In this document: one piece after another, positions 8,008 to 16,267 of the stretch
Numbering within the stretch: the stretch's first letter is position 1
Layout: each line of letters starts with the position of its first letter
Assembly: GCA_902464595.1 (NCBI GenBank)
Contig: CABQJX010000001.1
Coordinates: 1 to 64,000, forward strand
From: an uncultured Lachnoclostridium sp.
GTDB taxonomy: Bacteria > Bacillota > Clostridia > Lachnospirales > Lachnospiraceae
Direction: 5' to 3'
DNA: 64,000 bases
The notes under the pieces: model-generated
What the model was told of the DNA's origin: nothing
The model's database searches: none
What the model saw: only the letters and a program-made list of their open reading frames with translations
Program-made: the position numbers and the translations under genes

Positions 8008-9015
8008 ATGAATAACAGAAAGCTGACTATTAAGGAAGTAGCAGAATATGCGAATGTATCACCGGCTACTGTGTCAAGAGTATTAAATGATTATAAGTGG
8101 ATCAGCCCCGAGGTAAAGGAGAAGGTTACAAAAGCTATCGAGGAATTGAATTATGTGCCTGACTTTAATGCAAAGACAATGGTAAAAGGAAAAAGTCAGA
8201 TGGTGGTTGTAATAGTGCCTGTTATTGATAACCATTTTTTTACCCAATTGATCAATACTATTATAGGAGAGCTGAAGAAATACAACTATTATGCTGTTAT
8301 TTATACAACAGAATCAGCAGATGAGGAGCTGGATTTTTTAAACAGCTCTTTTTGTCAAATGGCAGATGGGATTTTGGATGCTACTTCTCTGACCGATATG
8401 AGAGTGCTGTCGAAAATACGAAAGCCTTTTGTTTTAATGGATCGTTTCTTTTCAGATAATCATACGATTGATTGTATTATGAATAAAAATTACGAAGCAA
8501 TGTATCAGGCTACTGATTATCTTATTCAAAAGGGACATGAAAGAATCGCTTTTATTACAGGCACAGAGGGGCACGGTATTTTTGAAGAACGTTTTCGGGG
8601 ATTTCAAGCTGCCTTTGCAGATCACGCGATTCCGTTTCCTCAGTTGTATTATATAAAAGATTCCTGGAAGACAGAGGCGGGAGTGCGAAGTACAAGGAAG
8701 CTTATGGAAATGGAAAATCCGCCAACGGCTATTATAGCTGGAAATAATTTGCTTACATACGGAGTAACAGAGGCTTTGGAATGTTTGCGGAAAAATCTTT
8801 CTGTCATTGGATTTGAGGAATGTGAGGAAGATATACATACATTTTCTCGAAAAGGAATTACCTGTTTTCAAATGAATACGAGAGGCATGGGTATAGAAGC
8901 TGTTTCCATGCTGATGAAACGGATTGAAGGAAAAGCTGGAGAAGGACAAGCCCAGAAGAAGGAATTTGACCTTATATTTATGGAGCGGGAATCCGTATAT
9001 GAAAATACCAGATAA
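8008..9015 (+). CDS. LacI-family transcriptional regulator
   Basis: The 335-residue protein has a classic LacI helix-turn-helix and hinge (LTIKEVAEYANVSPATVSRVLNDY, residues 5-28) and a periplasmic-binding-like effector domain. The ATG at 8008 has GAAGGGAAAG upstream; an in-frame ATG at 7939 lies within the -35 box and cannot be used. Matching palindromes at its own start and before the phosphorylase/HAD/BMP transporter operon indicate that it is the local repressor, presumably relieved by a nucleoside, base or sugar derived from the imported compound (inference). Its base composition is visibly more AT-rich than the flanking core genes. Confidence 0.92.
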   Translation: MNNRKLTIKEVAEYANVSPATVSRVLNDYKWISPEVKEKVTKAIEELNYVPDFNAKTMVKGKSQMVVVIVPVIDNHFFTQLINTIIGELKKYNYYAVIYTTESADEELDFLNSSFCQMADGILDATSLTDMRVLSKIRKPFVLMDRFFSDNHTIDCIMNKNYEAMYQATDYLIQKGHERIAFITGTEGHGIFEERFRGFQAAFADHAIPFPQLYYIKDSWKTEAGVRSTRKLMEMENPPTAIIAGNNLLTYGVTEALECLRKNLSVIGFEECEEDIHTFSRKGITCFQMNTRGMGIEAVSMLMKRIEGKAGEGQAQKKEFDLIFMERESVYENTR

Positions 9016-9035
9016 AACCGAAGGAGATGTATTTT

Positions 9036-9063
9036 TTTACATCAGGGGAGGTATTTGTAAAAT
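9036..9063 (+). promoter_or_regulatory. Possible promoter of the nucleoside operon
   Basis: TTTACA (9036-9041), 16-nt spacer, TAAAAT (9058-9063). If used, transcripts would begin just before the hairpin at 9071-9107 and then cross operator 2, making the hairpin a leader element instead of only the lacI terminator. No better promoter was found closer to the gene. Confidence 0.35.
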
Positions 9064-9070
9064 TCTGCAT

Positions 9071-9107
9071 AAAAATATTGGATGTGAAATTCATCCTATA
9101 TTTTTTT
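9071..9107 (+). terminator. Terminator or leader hairpin between lacI and the nucleoside operon
   Basis: The arm 9071-9084 (AAAAATATTGGATG) pairs with 9092-9105 (CATCCTATATTTTT) with a single T/T mismatch; the second arm leads into a run of T. It sits 56 bases after the lacI stop codon and 48 bases before the phosphorylase start. Confidence 0.6.
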
Positions 9108-9112
9108 ATCAA

Positions 9113-9130
9113 ACTGAAAACGATTTCAGT
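9113..9130. promoter_or_regulatory. LacI-type operator 2 (nucleoside operon)
   Basis: ACTGAAAACGATTTCAGT matches operator 1 in 15 of 18 positions and is palindromic apart from one pair, with the central CG typical of LacI-family sites. It lies 24 bases before the phosphorylase start codon. Confidence 0.8.
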
Positions 9131-9153
9131 AAAATTAGGAGGAGGACTTAGAA

Positions 9154-9945
9154 ATGAAGCCAATTGGAATTATTGGAGGAAGTGGATTTTATGAGCTTCT
9201 GGAGGAGCCAAAGATGTTTGTCCATAACAATCGTTATGGCCGTTCATCCGAAATTTTTCAGGGGAAAATAAAAGGGAGGGAAGTTTTTTTCCTTCCGAGA
9301 CACGGGGCGGAGCATAAGATTATTGTTCCGAGGATTAATTACCGTGCTAACATATGGGCCTTTAAAGAGTTGGGAGTGGAGCGTATATTAGCGACCAATT
9401 GTGTGGGGACGAGCAATCCCAATATTAAGCCAGGAGATTTGGTAATCCCTCATGATTTTTTTGACTGGACAAGAAGATTTCCGCGCTCTCTGTACGATGA
9501 TACTGTGGAGGCGTATCATGTGGATATGACCCCTGCGTATTGCCCGGATCTCAGAGAACTGTTGATTGCGGAAGCGAATCAGGTGAAACCAGGACAGGTT
9601 CACGATCAGGCAGTCATTTTTGTAAACGAAGGTTTACGTTTTGAAACGCCTTTCGAGTTAAAAGTATTCCGGCAGTTAGGAGCAGACTTGATCGGAATGA
9701 CAACACTTCCAGAGGCAATTTTTGCCAGAGAAGCTGCTCTTTGCTACGCTCATATTTGTGTTCCTACTAACTGGTGTTTGGGAGAACAGATTGAGGCGGA
9801 TGATTTCCCAAGACTTTTGAAACAGGGGATCGAAGACTTTAAGCAGGTTTTGGATCGGGTTGTGCCGCAGGTTCCGGATGAGAGAGACTGTCCGTGCAGT
9901 CACGCTTTGGATCATGCGATTCTTAAAAAAGAAGATCAGGAATAG
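9154..9945 (+). CDS. MTAP/PNP-family purine nucleoside phosphorylase
   Basis: A 263-residue trimeric-type purine nucleoside phosphorylase. Visible landmarks are the N-terminal GIIGGSGFYEL phosphate loop, LPRHGAEH (47-54), the sugar-site MTT (182-184) and EGLRFETP (159-166). Its base-recognition region reads VPTNWC, with Asn206 where adenine-specific methylthioadenosine phosphorylases have Asp. Asn at this place is the feature of 6-oxopurine enzymes (inosine/guanosine or methylthioinosine), so the annotation 'MTA phosphorylase' should be treated with caution. AGGAGGAG precedes the ATG. It heads an operon with a HAD phosphatase and a nucleoside-type ABC transporter under a LacI operator. Confidence 0.85.
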   Translation: MKPIGIIGGSGFYELLEEPKMFVHNNRYGRSSEIFQGKIKGREVFFLPRHGAEHKIIVPRINYRANIWAFKELGVERILATNCVGTSNPNIKPGDLVIPHDFFDWTRRFPRSLYDDTVEAYHVDMTPAYCPDLRELLIAEANQVKPGQVHDQAVIFVNEGLRFETPFELKVFRQLGADLIGMTTLPEAIFAREAALCYAHICVPTNWCLGEQIEADDFPRLLKQGIEDFKQVLDRVVPQVPDERDCPCSHALDHAILKKEDQE

Positions 9946-9956
9946 GGGTATCGTTT

Positions 9957-10607
9957 ATGACGTATTACAAAGCGCTTCTGACAGATCTTGACGGCACGCT
10001 GGTTCATTCTGAGGACTGTATTTGTGATGCGCTGGTATGTGCATTCCGCCATGTAAAAACCAGAATACCAGACAAAAAAGAGATTATGGATATGTTTGGT
10101 CTTCCGGTAGAACAGATGCTGACAACGTTGACGGATGTAGAAGTATCTGAAAAGGAACGGATCGATGCTTTTATAGAGGAATATAAAAGACAATATCCTA
10201 TTTATATGGCCCATGCATCATTGATCGATGGAGCATATGAAACATTAAAAACAGTATATAACAGGCAGATTCCTATTTGTCTGATCACCTCAGAGAGAAG
10301 GAAGAATGCGGAATATATTTTGAAGCAGTTAAAGCTTTTTCCCATGATCTCTTATATTGTATCGAGGGATGATGTGCAGTATTTTAAGCCGCATCCGGAG
10401 CCTATTGAAAAAGGGGCGGAAAAATGCAGAGTTTCAGAAAGGGAATGCCTCTATATTGGGGAATCTCCTTTTGATATAGAAGCTGGGGTAAGAGCGGGAG
10501 TTTTTACCGTGGCGGTAGCCTCAGGAAGCTGGCCGGAAGAAAGCCTGATGGCATGTAATCCCGACTTATTCGTAAAAGATATTTCAGAGATCACAAAGTA
10601 TTTTTAG
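9957..10607 (+). CDS. HAD-superfamily phosphatase (phosphoglycolate phosphatase-like)
   Basis: The 216-residue protein has the HAD motif I DLDGTLVHSE (residues 10-19), motif II CLITSERRKN, and motif IV YIGESPFDIEAG near the C-terminus. A helical cap of about 70 residues lies between motifs I and II. This layout is that of small sugar-phosphate phosphatases or phosphomutases. It lies 11 bases after the phosphorylase gene, whose product is a pentose 1-phosphate (or methylthioribose 1-phosphate), a plausible related substrate, but the specificity is not encoded in any motif I can read. Confidence 0.85.
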   Translation: MTYYKALLTDLDGTLVHSEDCICDALVCAFRHVKTRIPDKKEIMDMFGLPVEQMLTTLTDVEVSEKERIDAFIEEYKRQYPIYMAHASLIDGAYETLKTVYNRQIPICLITSERRKNAEYILKQLKLFPMISYIVSRDDVQYFKPHPEPIEKGAEKCRVSERECLYIGESPFDIEAGVRAGVFTVAVASGSWPEESLMACNPDLFVKDISEITKYF

Positions 10608-10639
10608 AGCGCGTCAAAAAGGAACGGAGGAATAAGTTT

Positions 10640-11686
10640 ATGAAAAAGTGGAAAGCAGTAACTACGTTAGCTATTTTTGCAGCAATTACCCTGACAGCCT
10701 GCGCAGGAGAAAAAGAAAAGGAGCAGAGCCAGGAATCGGGTGTTCAGAGTGAAGCGGCGGGGGAAACGGCCTCAAAAGAAGGTGAGGAAGAACTTTTTAC
10801 CTGCCTTATATCGGAATCACCGGCAGGAGTGCCTTTTACAGATCTGACATGGAAAGGATTTGAAAAGATTGAAGAAACTTATGGAGCGCAGGTAAAGCTG
10901 ATCGAAGCTCTTGATAAGGCTGAATATGCAGAGCAGATCCGTGCAATGGCAGAAATGGGGGCAAATCCCATTTATACGATGTTTGACACAGTAAGCGCGG
11001 TAGCGGTGGAATTAGCTCCAGAGTACCCGGATACAAAATTTTGTCTGATTGACAGCAGCCTGGACACCGTACATGAAAATGTGGCAAATGTATATGTTGA
11101 TTCCCTGGAACCAGCGTTTATTTCAGGTGTAGTAGCGGCTAAAACAACAGAATCAGGGACGATAGGATGGATTGGAAGCCTGGATATACCGGTCATTAAC
11201 CGTTTCCGGGATGCTTATGTGGCTGGAGCCGCTTATGCAGCGCCGGAAGTGACGGTTCAGACTGCATATGTGGGAGATGACAGCGATACAGTAAAAGCTG
11301 GAGAGCAGGCAAAGATTATGATAAACCAAGGGGCGGACGTGATTTTTCAGACAGCTAATTTAGCCGGATTAGGAGTAATACAGGCGTGCTCAGAAGAAAA
11401 TATTAAATGTATTGGTGTGGATGAGTGGCAGGGAGGCGTAGATCCCTGTGTATTCTGGTCTTCCCTTACAGATATAAGCGGAGCTGTGTTTGATTCCTTT
11501 ACTGCGTATAAGGAAGGAAATTTCACTGCTGGAAGAACCGACTATGGCGTAAAGACGGATTCTGCTATTTTTGACCAGCGCGATTACGATGCTCTTTCTG
11601 ATGAGCTCAAGACAGAAGTGGATCAGATTGTGGAAGGAATTAAAAACGGAACATTGGAATTGGAGAAACAGATGGCTGTTCAGTAA
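10640..11686 (+). CDS. BMP-family nucleoside-binding lipoprotein
   Basis: The 348-residue protein starts with a lipoprotein signal peptide (basic MKKWK, hydrophobic core, LTAC lipobox with Cys at position 21) and an acidic linker, then a BMP/Med-type binding domain. That domain has the recurring patterns FCLIDSSL, NVYVDSLEPAFISGVVAA and GTIGWIGS, plus a DEW motif (GVDEWQGG) near the C-terminus. BMP proteins of Firmicutes bind purine nucleosides for RnsBACD/NupNOPQ-type transporters. It is followed directly by the matching ATPase and two permeases. Confidence 0.92.
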   Translation: MKKWKAVTTLAIFAAITLTACAGEKEKEQSQESGVQSEAAGETASKEGEEELFTCLISESPAGVPFTDLTWKGFEKIEETYGAQVKLIEALDKAEYAEQIRAMAEMGANPIYTMFDTVSAVAVELAPEYPDTKFCLIDSSLDTVHENVANVYVDSLEPAFISGVVAAKTTESGTIGWIGSLDIPVINRFRDAYVAGAAYAAPEVTVQTAYVGDDSDTVKAGEQAKIMINQGADVIFQTANLAGLGVIQACSEENIKCIGVDEWQGGVDPCVFWSSLTDISGAVFDSFTAYKEGNFTAGRTDYGVKTDSAIFDQRDYDALSDELKTEVDQIVEGIKNGTLELEKQMAVQ

Positions 11687-11710
11687 GGAAGGTAAAAGAG
11701 GGCTGCAAGA

Positions 11711-13222
11711 ATGGAAGCTGCATTGGAATTAAGAGGGATTACAAAGCGATTTGGAGATCTGACAGCAAATGACCATGTTGATTTGACGGTACGAAAGGGG
11801 ACGGTGCATGCTGTCATAGGAGAAAATGGTGCAGGTAAAAGCACTTTGATGAATGTAATATGCGGTTTATATCAGCCAGACGAAGGGGAACTTTTTGTAT
11901 ATGGAGAGAAAAAACGGTTTAAGAACCCGAGTGAAGCCAGCCGGGCTGGAATCGGAATGGTTCATCAGGAGTTTATGCTGTTCCCCGACCTTACAGTGTT
12001 AGATAACATCATTATGGGTTATGAGCTGAAAAAAGGTTTTCTTTTAGATCTGGATAAGGCTAGATTAAAGATTGAAGAAATTTGCAGGGAATATCACTTT
12101 AACATTCCGCTGGAGGCTTATGTAAAAGATCTCCCAGTTTCTATGCTGCAGCAGATAGAGATTGTAAAAATATTATATCGCGGAGTCAGTATCATTATTT
12201 TTGATGAGCCTACATCGGTTTTGACTCCGCAGGGGATCGAGGGTTTGTTTCAGGCGATCCGATTTTTGGTCAAAAATGGAAAGACTATTTTATTTATCAC
12301 TCATAAACTGAAAGAGGTTTTGGAAATTTCAGATGATATTACCGTATTAAAATCTGGAAAGATGATAGGAACCGTTCAGCCCCAGGAGGCAGATGAAAAC
12401 AGCCTGGCTTCCATGATGGTAGGGAGAGAGGTGATGCTGACAGCGGAAAAAAGAATAAAGAAGCCGGGAAATATAGTGCTGGAGGTAACTGATTTATGTG
12501 CAGATGATTATGAAGGGAGAGAAAAACTAAAGGGATCCTCCTTGTCTCTGCGGGCCGGAGAAATTTTGGGAATTGCAGGTGTTGCCGGATCAGGCCAACA
12601 GGAATTGGTTGAATGTATTTTCGGCTTGAAAAAAGCAAAGAAAGGTCAGATTGTATATGAGGGGAAGGACATTACCTATGAAAGCTGCCGGGAACACCGG
12701 ATTAAAAAAATAGGATATGTGCCTCAGGATCGAATGGCAGAAGGCGTCAATCGGGAGGGGAATCTTTGGGAAAATGCTATTATGGGATACCATATTACTC
12801 CGGAATTTGGAAATAAGATATTCGTGAAGAAAAGCCAGGCTTTAGGGTTTACCAAAGGTATTATTCATGAATTTCGGGTAAAGACCTCGTCCGTTTCTTT
12901 AAAGATAAAGCATCTGTCAGGAGGAAATATACAGAAAATGATCGTCGGAAGAGAGTTTAGCCAAAATAATCATCTTTTGATCATTGAAGATCCCACAAGA
13001 GGGGTTGATATTGGAGCAATTGAGTTTATATGGAAAAAGATTGAAGAAATGGCAGAAGCCGGGGCGGCAATCCTTTTGGTGAGTCATGAGCTGAATGAGG
13101 TCATGGAGGTCTCTGACCGGATCATGGTGATGTATGACGGAAAACTCTATGATGGAGGAAGACGGAAAGAAAAGACAGAGGCAGAGATTGGGCTATTGAT
13201 GGCAGGAGGTACACATGAGTAA
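11711..13222 (+). CDS. Nucleoside ABC transporter ATPase (double domain)
   Basis: 503 residues with two ABC domains in tandem, as in RbsA and NupO. The first has a complete Walker A GENGAGKS (about 38-45) and Walker B IIIFDEPTS. The second begins near residue 260 with the degenerate GVAGSGQQE loop normal for this family, then LSGGNIQK signature and LLIIEDPTRG Walker B. One functional and one degenerate site are thus expected. The stop overlaps the start of the first permease by 8 bases. Confidence 0.94.
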   Translation: MEAALELRGITKRFGDLTANDHVDLTVRKGTVHAVIGENGAGKSTLMNVICGLYQPDEGELFVYGEKKRFKNPSEASRAGIGMVHQEFMLFPDLTVLDNIIMGYELKKGFLLDLDKARLKIEEICREYHFNIPLEAYVKDLPVSMLQQIEIVKILYRGVSIIIFDEPTSVLTPQGIEGLFQAIRFLVKNGKTILFITHKLKEVLEISDDITVLKSGKMIGTVQPQEADENSLASMMVGREVMLTAEKRIKKPGNIVLEVTDLCADDYEGREKLKGSSLSLRAGEILGIAGVAGSGQQELVECIFGLKKAKKGQIVYEGKDITYESCREHRIKKIGYVPQDRMAEGVNREGNLWENAIMGYHITPEFGNKIFVKKSQALGFTKGIIHEFRVKTSSVSLKIKHLSGGNIQKMIVGREFSQNNHLLIIEDPTRGVDIGAIEFIWKKIEEMAEAGAAILLVSHELNEVMEVSDRIMVMYDGKLYDGGRRKEKTEAEIGLLMAGGTHE

Positions 13223-14285
13223 AACGGACAGACTATTTGGCAGAGATCAGGTGTATTCCTTATTTAAATATATCTTTTCCTTAGCGGTGGTAGCTTTGAT
13301 TGGCGGTGCACTGATTTTGTTCCAGGGAGAGAGCCCGTCGGAGGCAATAGGGTATTTGCTTGATGGAGCTTTTGGTTCCCTTCGCTGTATCGGTAATACA
13401 CTGCGTTGGATCACTCCTTGTATTTTAACGGGGATGGCGGCATCGGTAGCATTCCGGTCGGGAGTAATGAACTTAGGAATTGAGGGTCAGATTTATTTTG
13501 GAGCTTATGCCGCGGCGCTGACAGGGTATTATCTTTCCCTTCCCAGACTGCTTCATATCCCGGTTTGCCTTGCAGCAGCAGGAGTGGCAGGAATGTTGTT
13601 TGCATTGATTCCTGCATGGCTCAAATTATATTTTAATATTAATGAGATGATCGTTACATTGATGCTCAATTATATTGCGGTGCTCCTCACGGAATATTTT
13701 ACCTATATTGTTATGGGGATCAGCGCGGCGGGAGACTCGCTGGCTCTGTCTACCCCTGCGATTGCAGATACTGCCAAGCTAAAGATATTGATACCAAAAA
13801 CCAATGCCAGTACCGGTTTTATTCTGGCGGTTGCGTTAGTTTTTGCAGTGTGGTTTGTCTACCGCTATATGATTATAGGATATGAGCTGAAACAGGTAGG
13901 AGAGAACCGCCGCTTTGCGAAGCTTGGGGGAGTGAATGTTACAAAAACATTTTTGTCTATTTTTCTTATTTCCGGATTGATCGCCGGTATTTGCGGCGGT
14001 GTGGAGGTTCAGGGAACTTATGGGAAGTTTACGGCCAGTTTTTCTAACAATTTGGGCTGGGATGGAATTATGATCGCTATGATCGCAAATAATAATCCTT
14101 TTACAGTTCTTTTAGTAGCTGGAATTTGGGGGATTTTGAAGGCGGGATCCCTCCATATGGAACGGATGTGTGATGTGAACCGTTTAACCGTACTTTTGAT
14201 ACAGGCGCTGTTTGTACTGTTTGTTACCGTGGATTACAAAAAGCTCCTTGACATCCTGCATAAGAAGGGAGGAAAGAGGAGATGA
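13215..14285 (+). CDS. Nucleoside ABC transporter permease 1
   Basis: A 356-residue membrane protein of the BPD_transp_2 type with about ten hydrophobic helices. It contains the family-typical FRSGVMNLGIEGQIYFGAYAA stretch (about 73-93) and NINEMIVTLMLNYIAV. GGAGGT precedes the ATG; it overlaps the ATPase gene upstream and the second permease downstream (ATGA). It pairs with permease 2 to form the membrane channel. Confidence 0.93.
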   Translation: MSKTDRLFGRDQVYSLFKYIFSLAVVALIGGALILFQGESPSEAIGYLLDGAFGSLRCIGNTLRWITPCILTGMAASVAFRSGVMNLGIEGQIYFGAYAAALTGYYLSLPRLLHIPVCLAAAGVAGMLFALIPAWLKLYFNINEMIVTLMLNYIAVLLTEYFTYIVMGISAAGDSLALSTPAIADTAKLKILIPKTNASTGFILAVALVFAVWFVYRYMIIGYELKQVGENRRFAKLGGVNVTKTFLSIFLISGLIAGICGGVEVQGTYGKFTASFSNNLGWDGIMIAMIANNNPFTVLLVAGIWGILKAGSLHMERMCDVNRLTVLLIQALFVLFVTVDYKKLLDILHKKGGKRR

Positions 14286-15184
14286 CAGAAATATTTTTTG
14301 GTACAGTGACCTTGGCGGCTGCTCTGCGGCTGGCTGTTCCCTTAGCTCTTTCGTCAGCCGGCGGCTGCTTTGGAGACAGGGCTGGGATTTTCAACATTGC
14401 CCTGGAGAGCTTTATGCTGTGTGCGGCTTTTTTTGCAGCTTTTGGAACATATTGTGCGGCTAATCCTTACATAGGGGTACTGTGCGGTATTTTGGCGGGA
14501 CTTATGTGTGCTGTACTTTTTGGCGTTTTTGTATTTCATTTAGGATCCAGTGGCATGGTGGTAAGTATTGCCATGAATCTTGGTATGGACGCTTTCACTT
14601 CTTTTTTGCTTTTGAGTTTATTTGGAAAAAGGGGCTCTTTTATGCATGAGAGGTTGGTGAGCCTGCCGCAGATACACATTCCTTTTTTGGAGCAGATCCC
14701 ATATGTAGGAAAGATTTTAGGCGGTCAGAACATAGTGGTTTATCTCATGTTCCTTCTGATCCTCTTTGCCTGGATATTAATGTATAAAATGCCTTTTGGA
14801 TTAAGGGTGAGAAGCGTGGGAATGAATGAGAAGGCAGCTCAGACCGCGGGAATTGATATTTTGAAATATAAGTGGGCTTCGGTACTTCTTACAGGATTAT
14901 TTTGTGGTATGGCCGGAGCGATCCTTCCTCTTGGAGGAACATCTATTTTTACGGAAAATATGACTGCAGGCAGAGGATTTCTGGCAGTTGCTGCTATTAT
15001 GATTGCAGGAGGAAATCCGTTAAAAGCAGCAGGAGTGGGATTTTTGTTTGCCTATGCAGAGGCAATTGCAGCAAGTATGCAAAATTTCGGCATTCCGTCA
15101 CAGATTATTCTTTCTTTTCCGTACTTCATTACAATTTTTGTTCTCCTTGCGGTAGGGATCCGTGGAAGACTAAAGAGAAATTGA
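14282..15184 (+). CDS. Nucleoside ABC transporter permease 2
   Basis: A 300-residue BPD_transp_2 permease with about eight to nine helices. The early GDRAGIFNIALESFMLCAAFFA segment corresponds to the NIGxEG motif of permease 1, and RVRSVGMNEKAAQTAGID forms the cytoplasmic ATPase-contact region. It begins in the ATGA overlap with permease 1 and ends 47 bases before a strong terminator, so it is the last gene of the operon. Confidence 0.93.
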   Translation: MTEIFFGTVTLAAALRLAVPLALSSAGGCFGDRAGIFNIALESFMLCAAFFAAFGTYCAANPYIGVLCGILAGLMCAVLFGVFVFHLGSSGMVVSIAMNLGMDAFTSFLLLSLFGKRGSFMHERLVSLPQIHIPFLEQIPYVGKILGGQNIVVYLMFLLILFAWILMYKMPFGLRVRSVGMNEKAAQTAGIDILKYKWASVLLTGLFCGMAGAILPLGGTSIFTENMTAGRGFLAVAAIMIAGGNPLKAAGVGFLFAYAEAIAASMQNFGIPSQIILSFPYFITIFVLLAVGIRGRLKRN

Positions 15185-15230
15185 GCGGAAGATAAAACAA
15201 AATAAAATAAATTAACGCAAAAACAACCAG

Positions 15231-15273
15231 CGCCCAGCAGGCAGATCTGAAATCGCCTTGCTGGGCGTTTTTA
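15231..15273 (+). terminator. Terminator of the nucleoside operon
   Basis: CGCCCAGCA (15231-15239) pairs with TGCTGGGCG (15259-15267), with an inner GGC/GCC, followed by TTTTT. The remaining gap up to 15550 is AT-rich and holds only the next promoter. Confidence 0.85.
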
Positions 15274-15420
15274 CAAAAAATACCAAACAGCATATCAATT
15301 TGTATAAAATACATACAAAAGGTATGATGAATTTAAACGAGAAACAAGAAGGTTAATAGTTAAAAACACCTATAAAGCATAAAAATATGAATAATATTTA
15401 AAATAAATAGCAAAAAGGTA

Positions 15421-15449
15421 TTTACAAACATCATATGATATGCTACTAT
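15421..15449 (+). promoter_or_regulatory. Promoter of the gntR/sugar transporter operon, with palindrome in the spacer
   Basis: TTTACA (15421-15426), 17-nt spacer, TACTAT (15444-15449). A perfect palindrome ATCATATGAT (15430-15439) lies in the spacer and could be the binding site of the FadR-type regulator encoded downstream. About 100 bases of leader follow before the start codon. Confidence 0.65.
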
Positions 15450-15550
15450 AAGGACAGATGAAATATAAAAGCGCACAATAAAAGAAATTAATTCTTGGAT
15501 AAAATAGCTGAAATGACGGCTCTGTTTGTGTGCTTTTTAGGAGGGATCCT

Positions 15551-16267
15551 ATGACTGTCCGTGAGATGAGAGCAATTGATAATACCAATCTGCTTCCAGT
15601 GTCCACAGCCCAGAAGGTAAAAAATATGATCATCCAGCGCCAGATGAAGCCGGGAGACCGCCTTCCTACGGAGAGGGAGCTGGTGGAGCTGTTCGGCGTC
15701 AGCCGTTCTACCTTGAGGGAAGCGATGAAGTTTTTGAGAGCGGAAAATGTGGTTATGATCCGCCAGGGAAGCGGAACCTTTGTGAGCGCCGGGACAGGCG
15801 TTGGAGAAGATCCTCTGGGACTTCATTTTACAAATCAAGAGAAGCTGATTGAAAATCTGTTTGAGACAAGAATGCTGATCGAACCTCAGATCACTGCCCT
15901 GGCCTGCCAGAGAGCTACACCTCAGGATATTAAGAATCTGGAGCGGCTGGCAGAGGAGATGGAGCAGTATGAGGTAAACGATGAGGCCACAGCAGAGTTA
16001 GACGGACGGTTTCACACCGCGGTAGCAGAATGTACCCATAATGAAGTATTGATCCGCGTTGTTCCTATCATTATCGAATCCATCCGGCGGAGCCATACCA
16101 AGACTCAGGACGATTTAGAAAGCTTCCGCAGGGCAAAGAGGAGCCACAGGAGGATCTGCAGCGCCATTGCCCAGGGGGATTTTGTGGAAGCTAAGTTTCA
16201 GGCAGAACGCCACGTTTGGGAAACATTAAATGATATAAGAGAAAGAGAGAAGGAGGATAAAAAATGA
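15551..16267 (+). CDS. GntR-family regulator, FadR (FCD) subfamily
   Basis: A 238-residue protein with an N-terminal winged helix (TAQKVKNMIIQRQMKPGDRLPTERELVELFGVSRSTLREAMKFL, split across residues 18-60) and a C-terminal all-helical FCD ligand domain (metal-site type HTAVAECTHNEVL). ATG 15551 has AGGAGG at 15539-15544; an in-frame GTG further up would include that site. Its stop overlaps the start of the sugar-binding protein (ATGA), so it regulates its own operon, most likely as a repressor of the transporter and transketolase genes. The ligand is probably a sugar acid or sugar phosphate (family knowledge, not visible). Confidence 0.92.
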   Translation: MTVREMRAIDNTNLLPVSTAQKVKNMIIQRQMKPGDRLPTERELVELFGVSRSTLREAMKFLRAENVVMIRQGSGTFVSAGTGVGEDPLGLHFTNQEKLIENLFETRMLIEPQITALACQRATPQDIKNLERLAEEMEQYEVNDEATAELDGRFHTAVAECTHNEVLIRVVPIIIESIRRSHTKTQDDLESFRRAKRSHRRICSAIAQGDFVEAKFQAERHVWETLNDIREREKEDKK

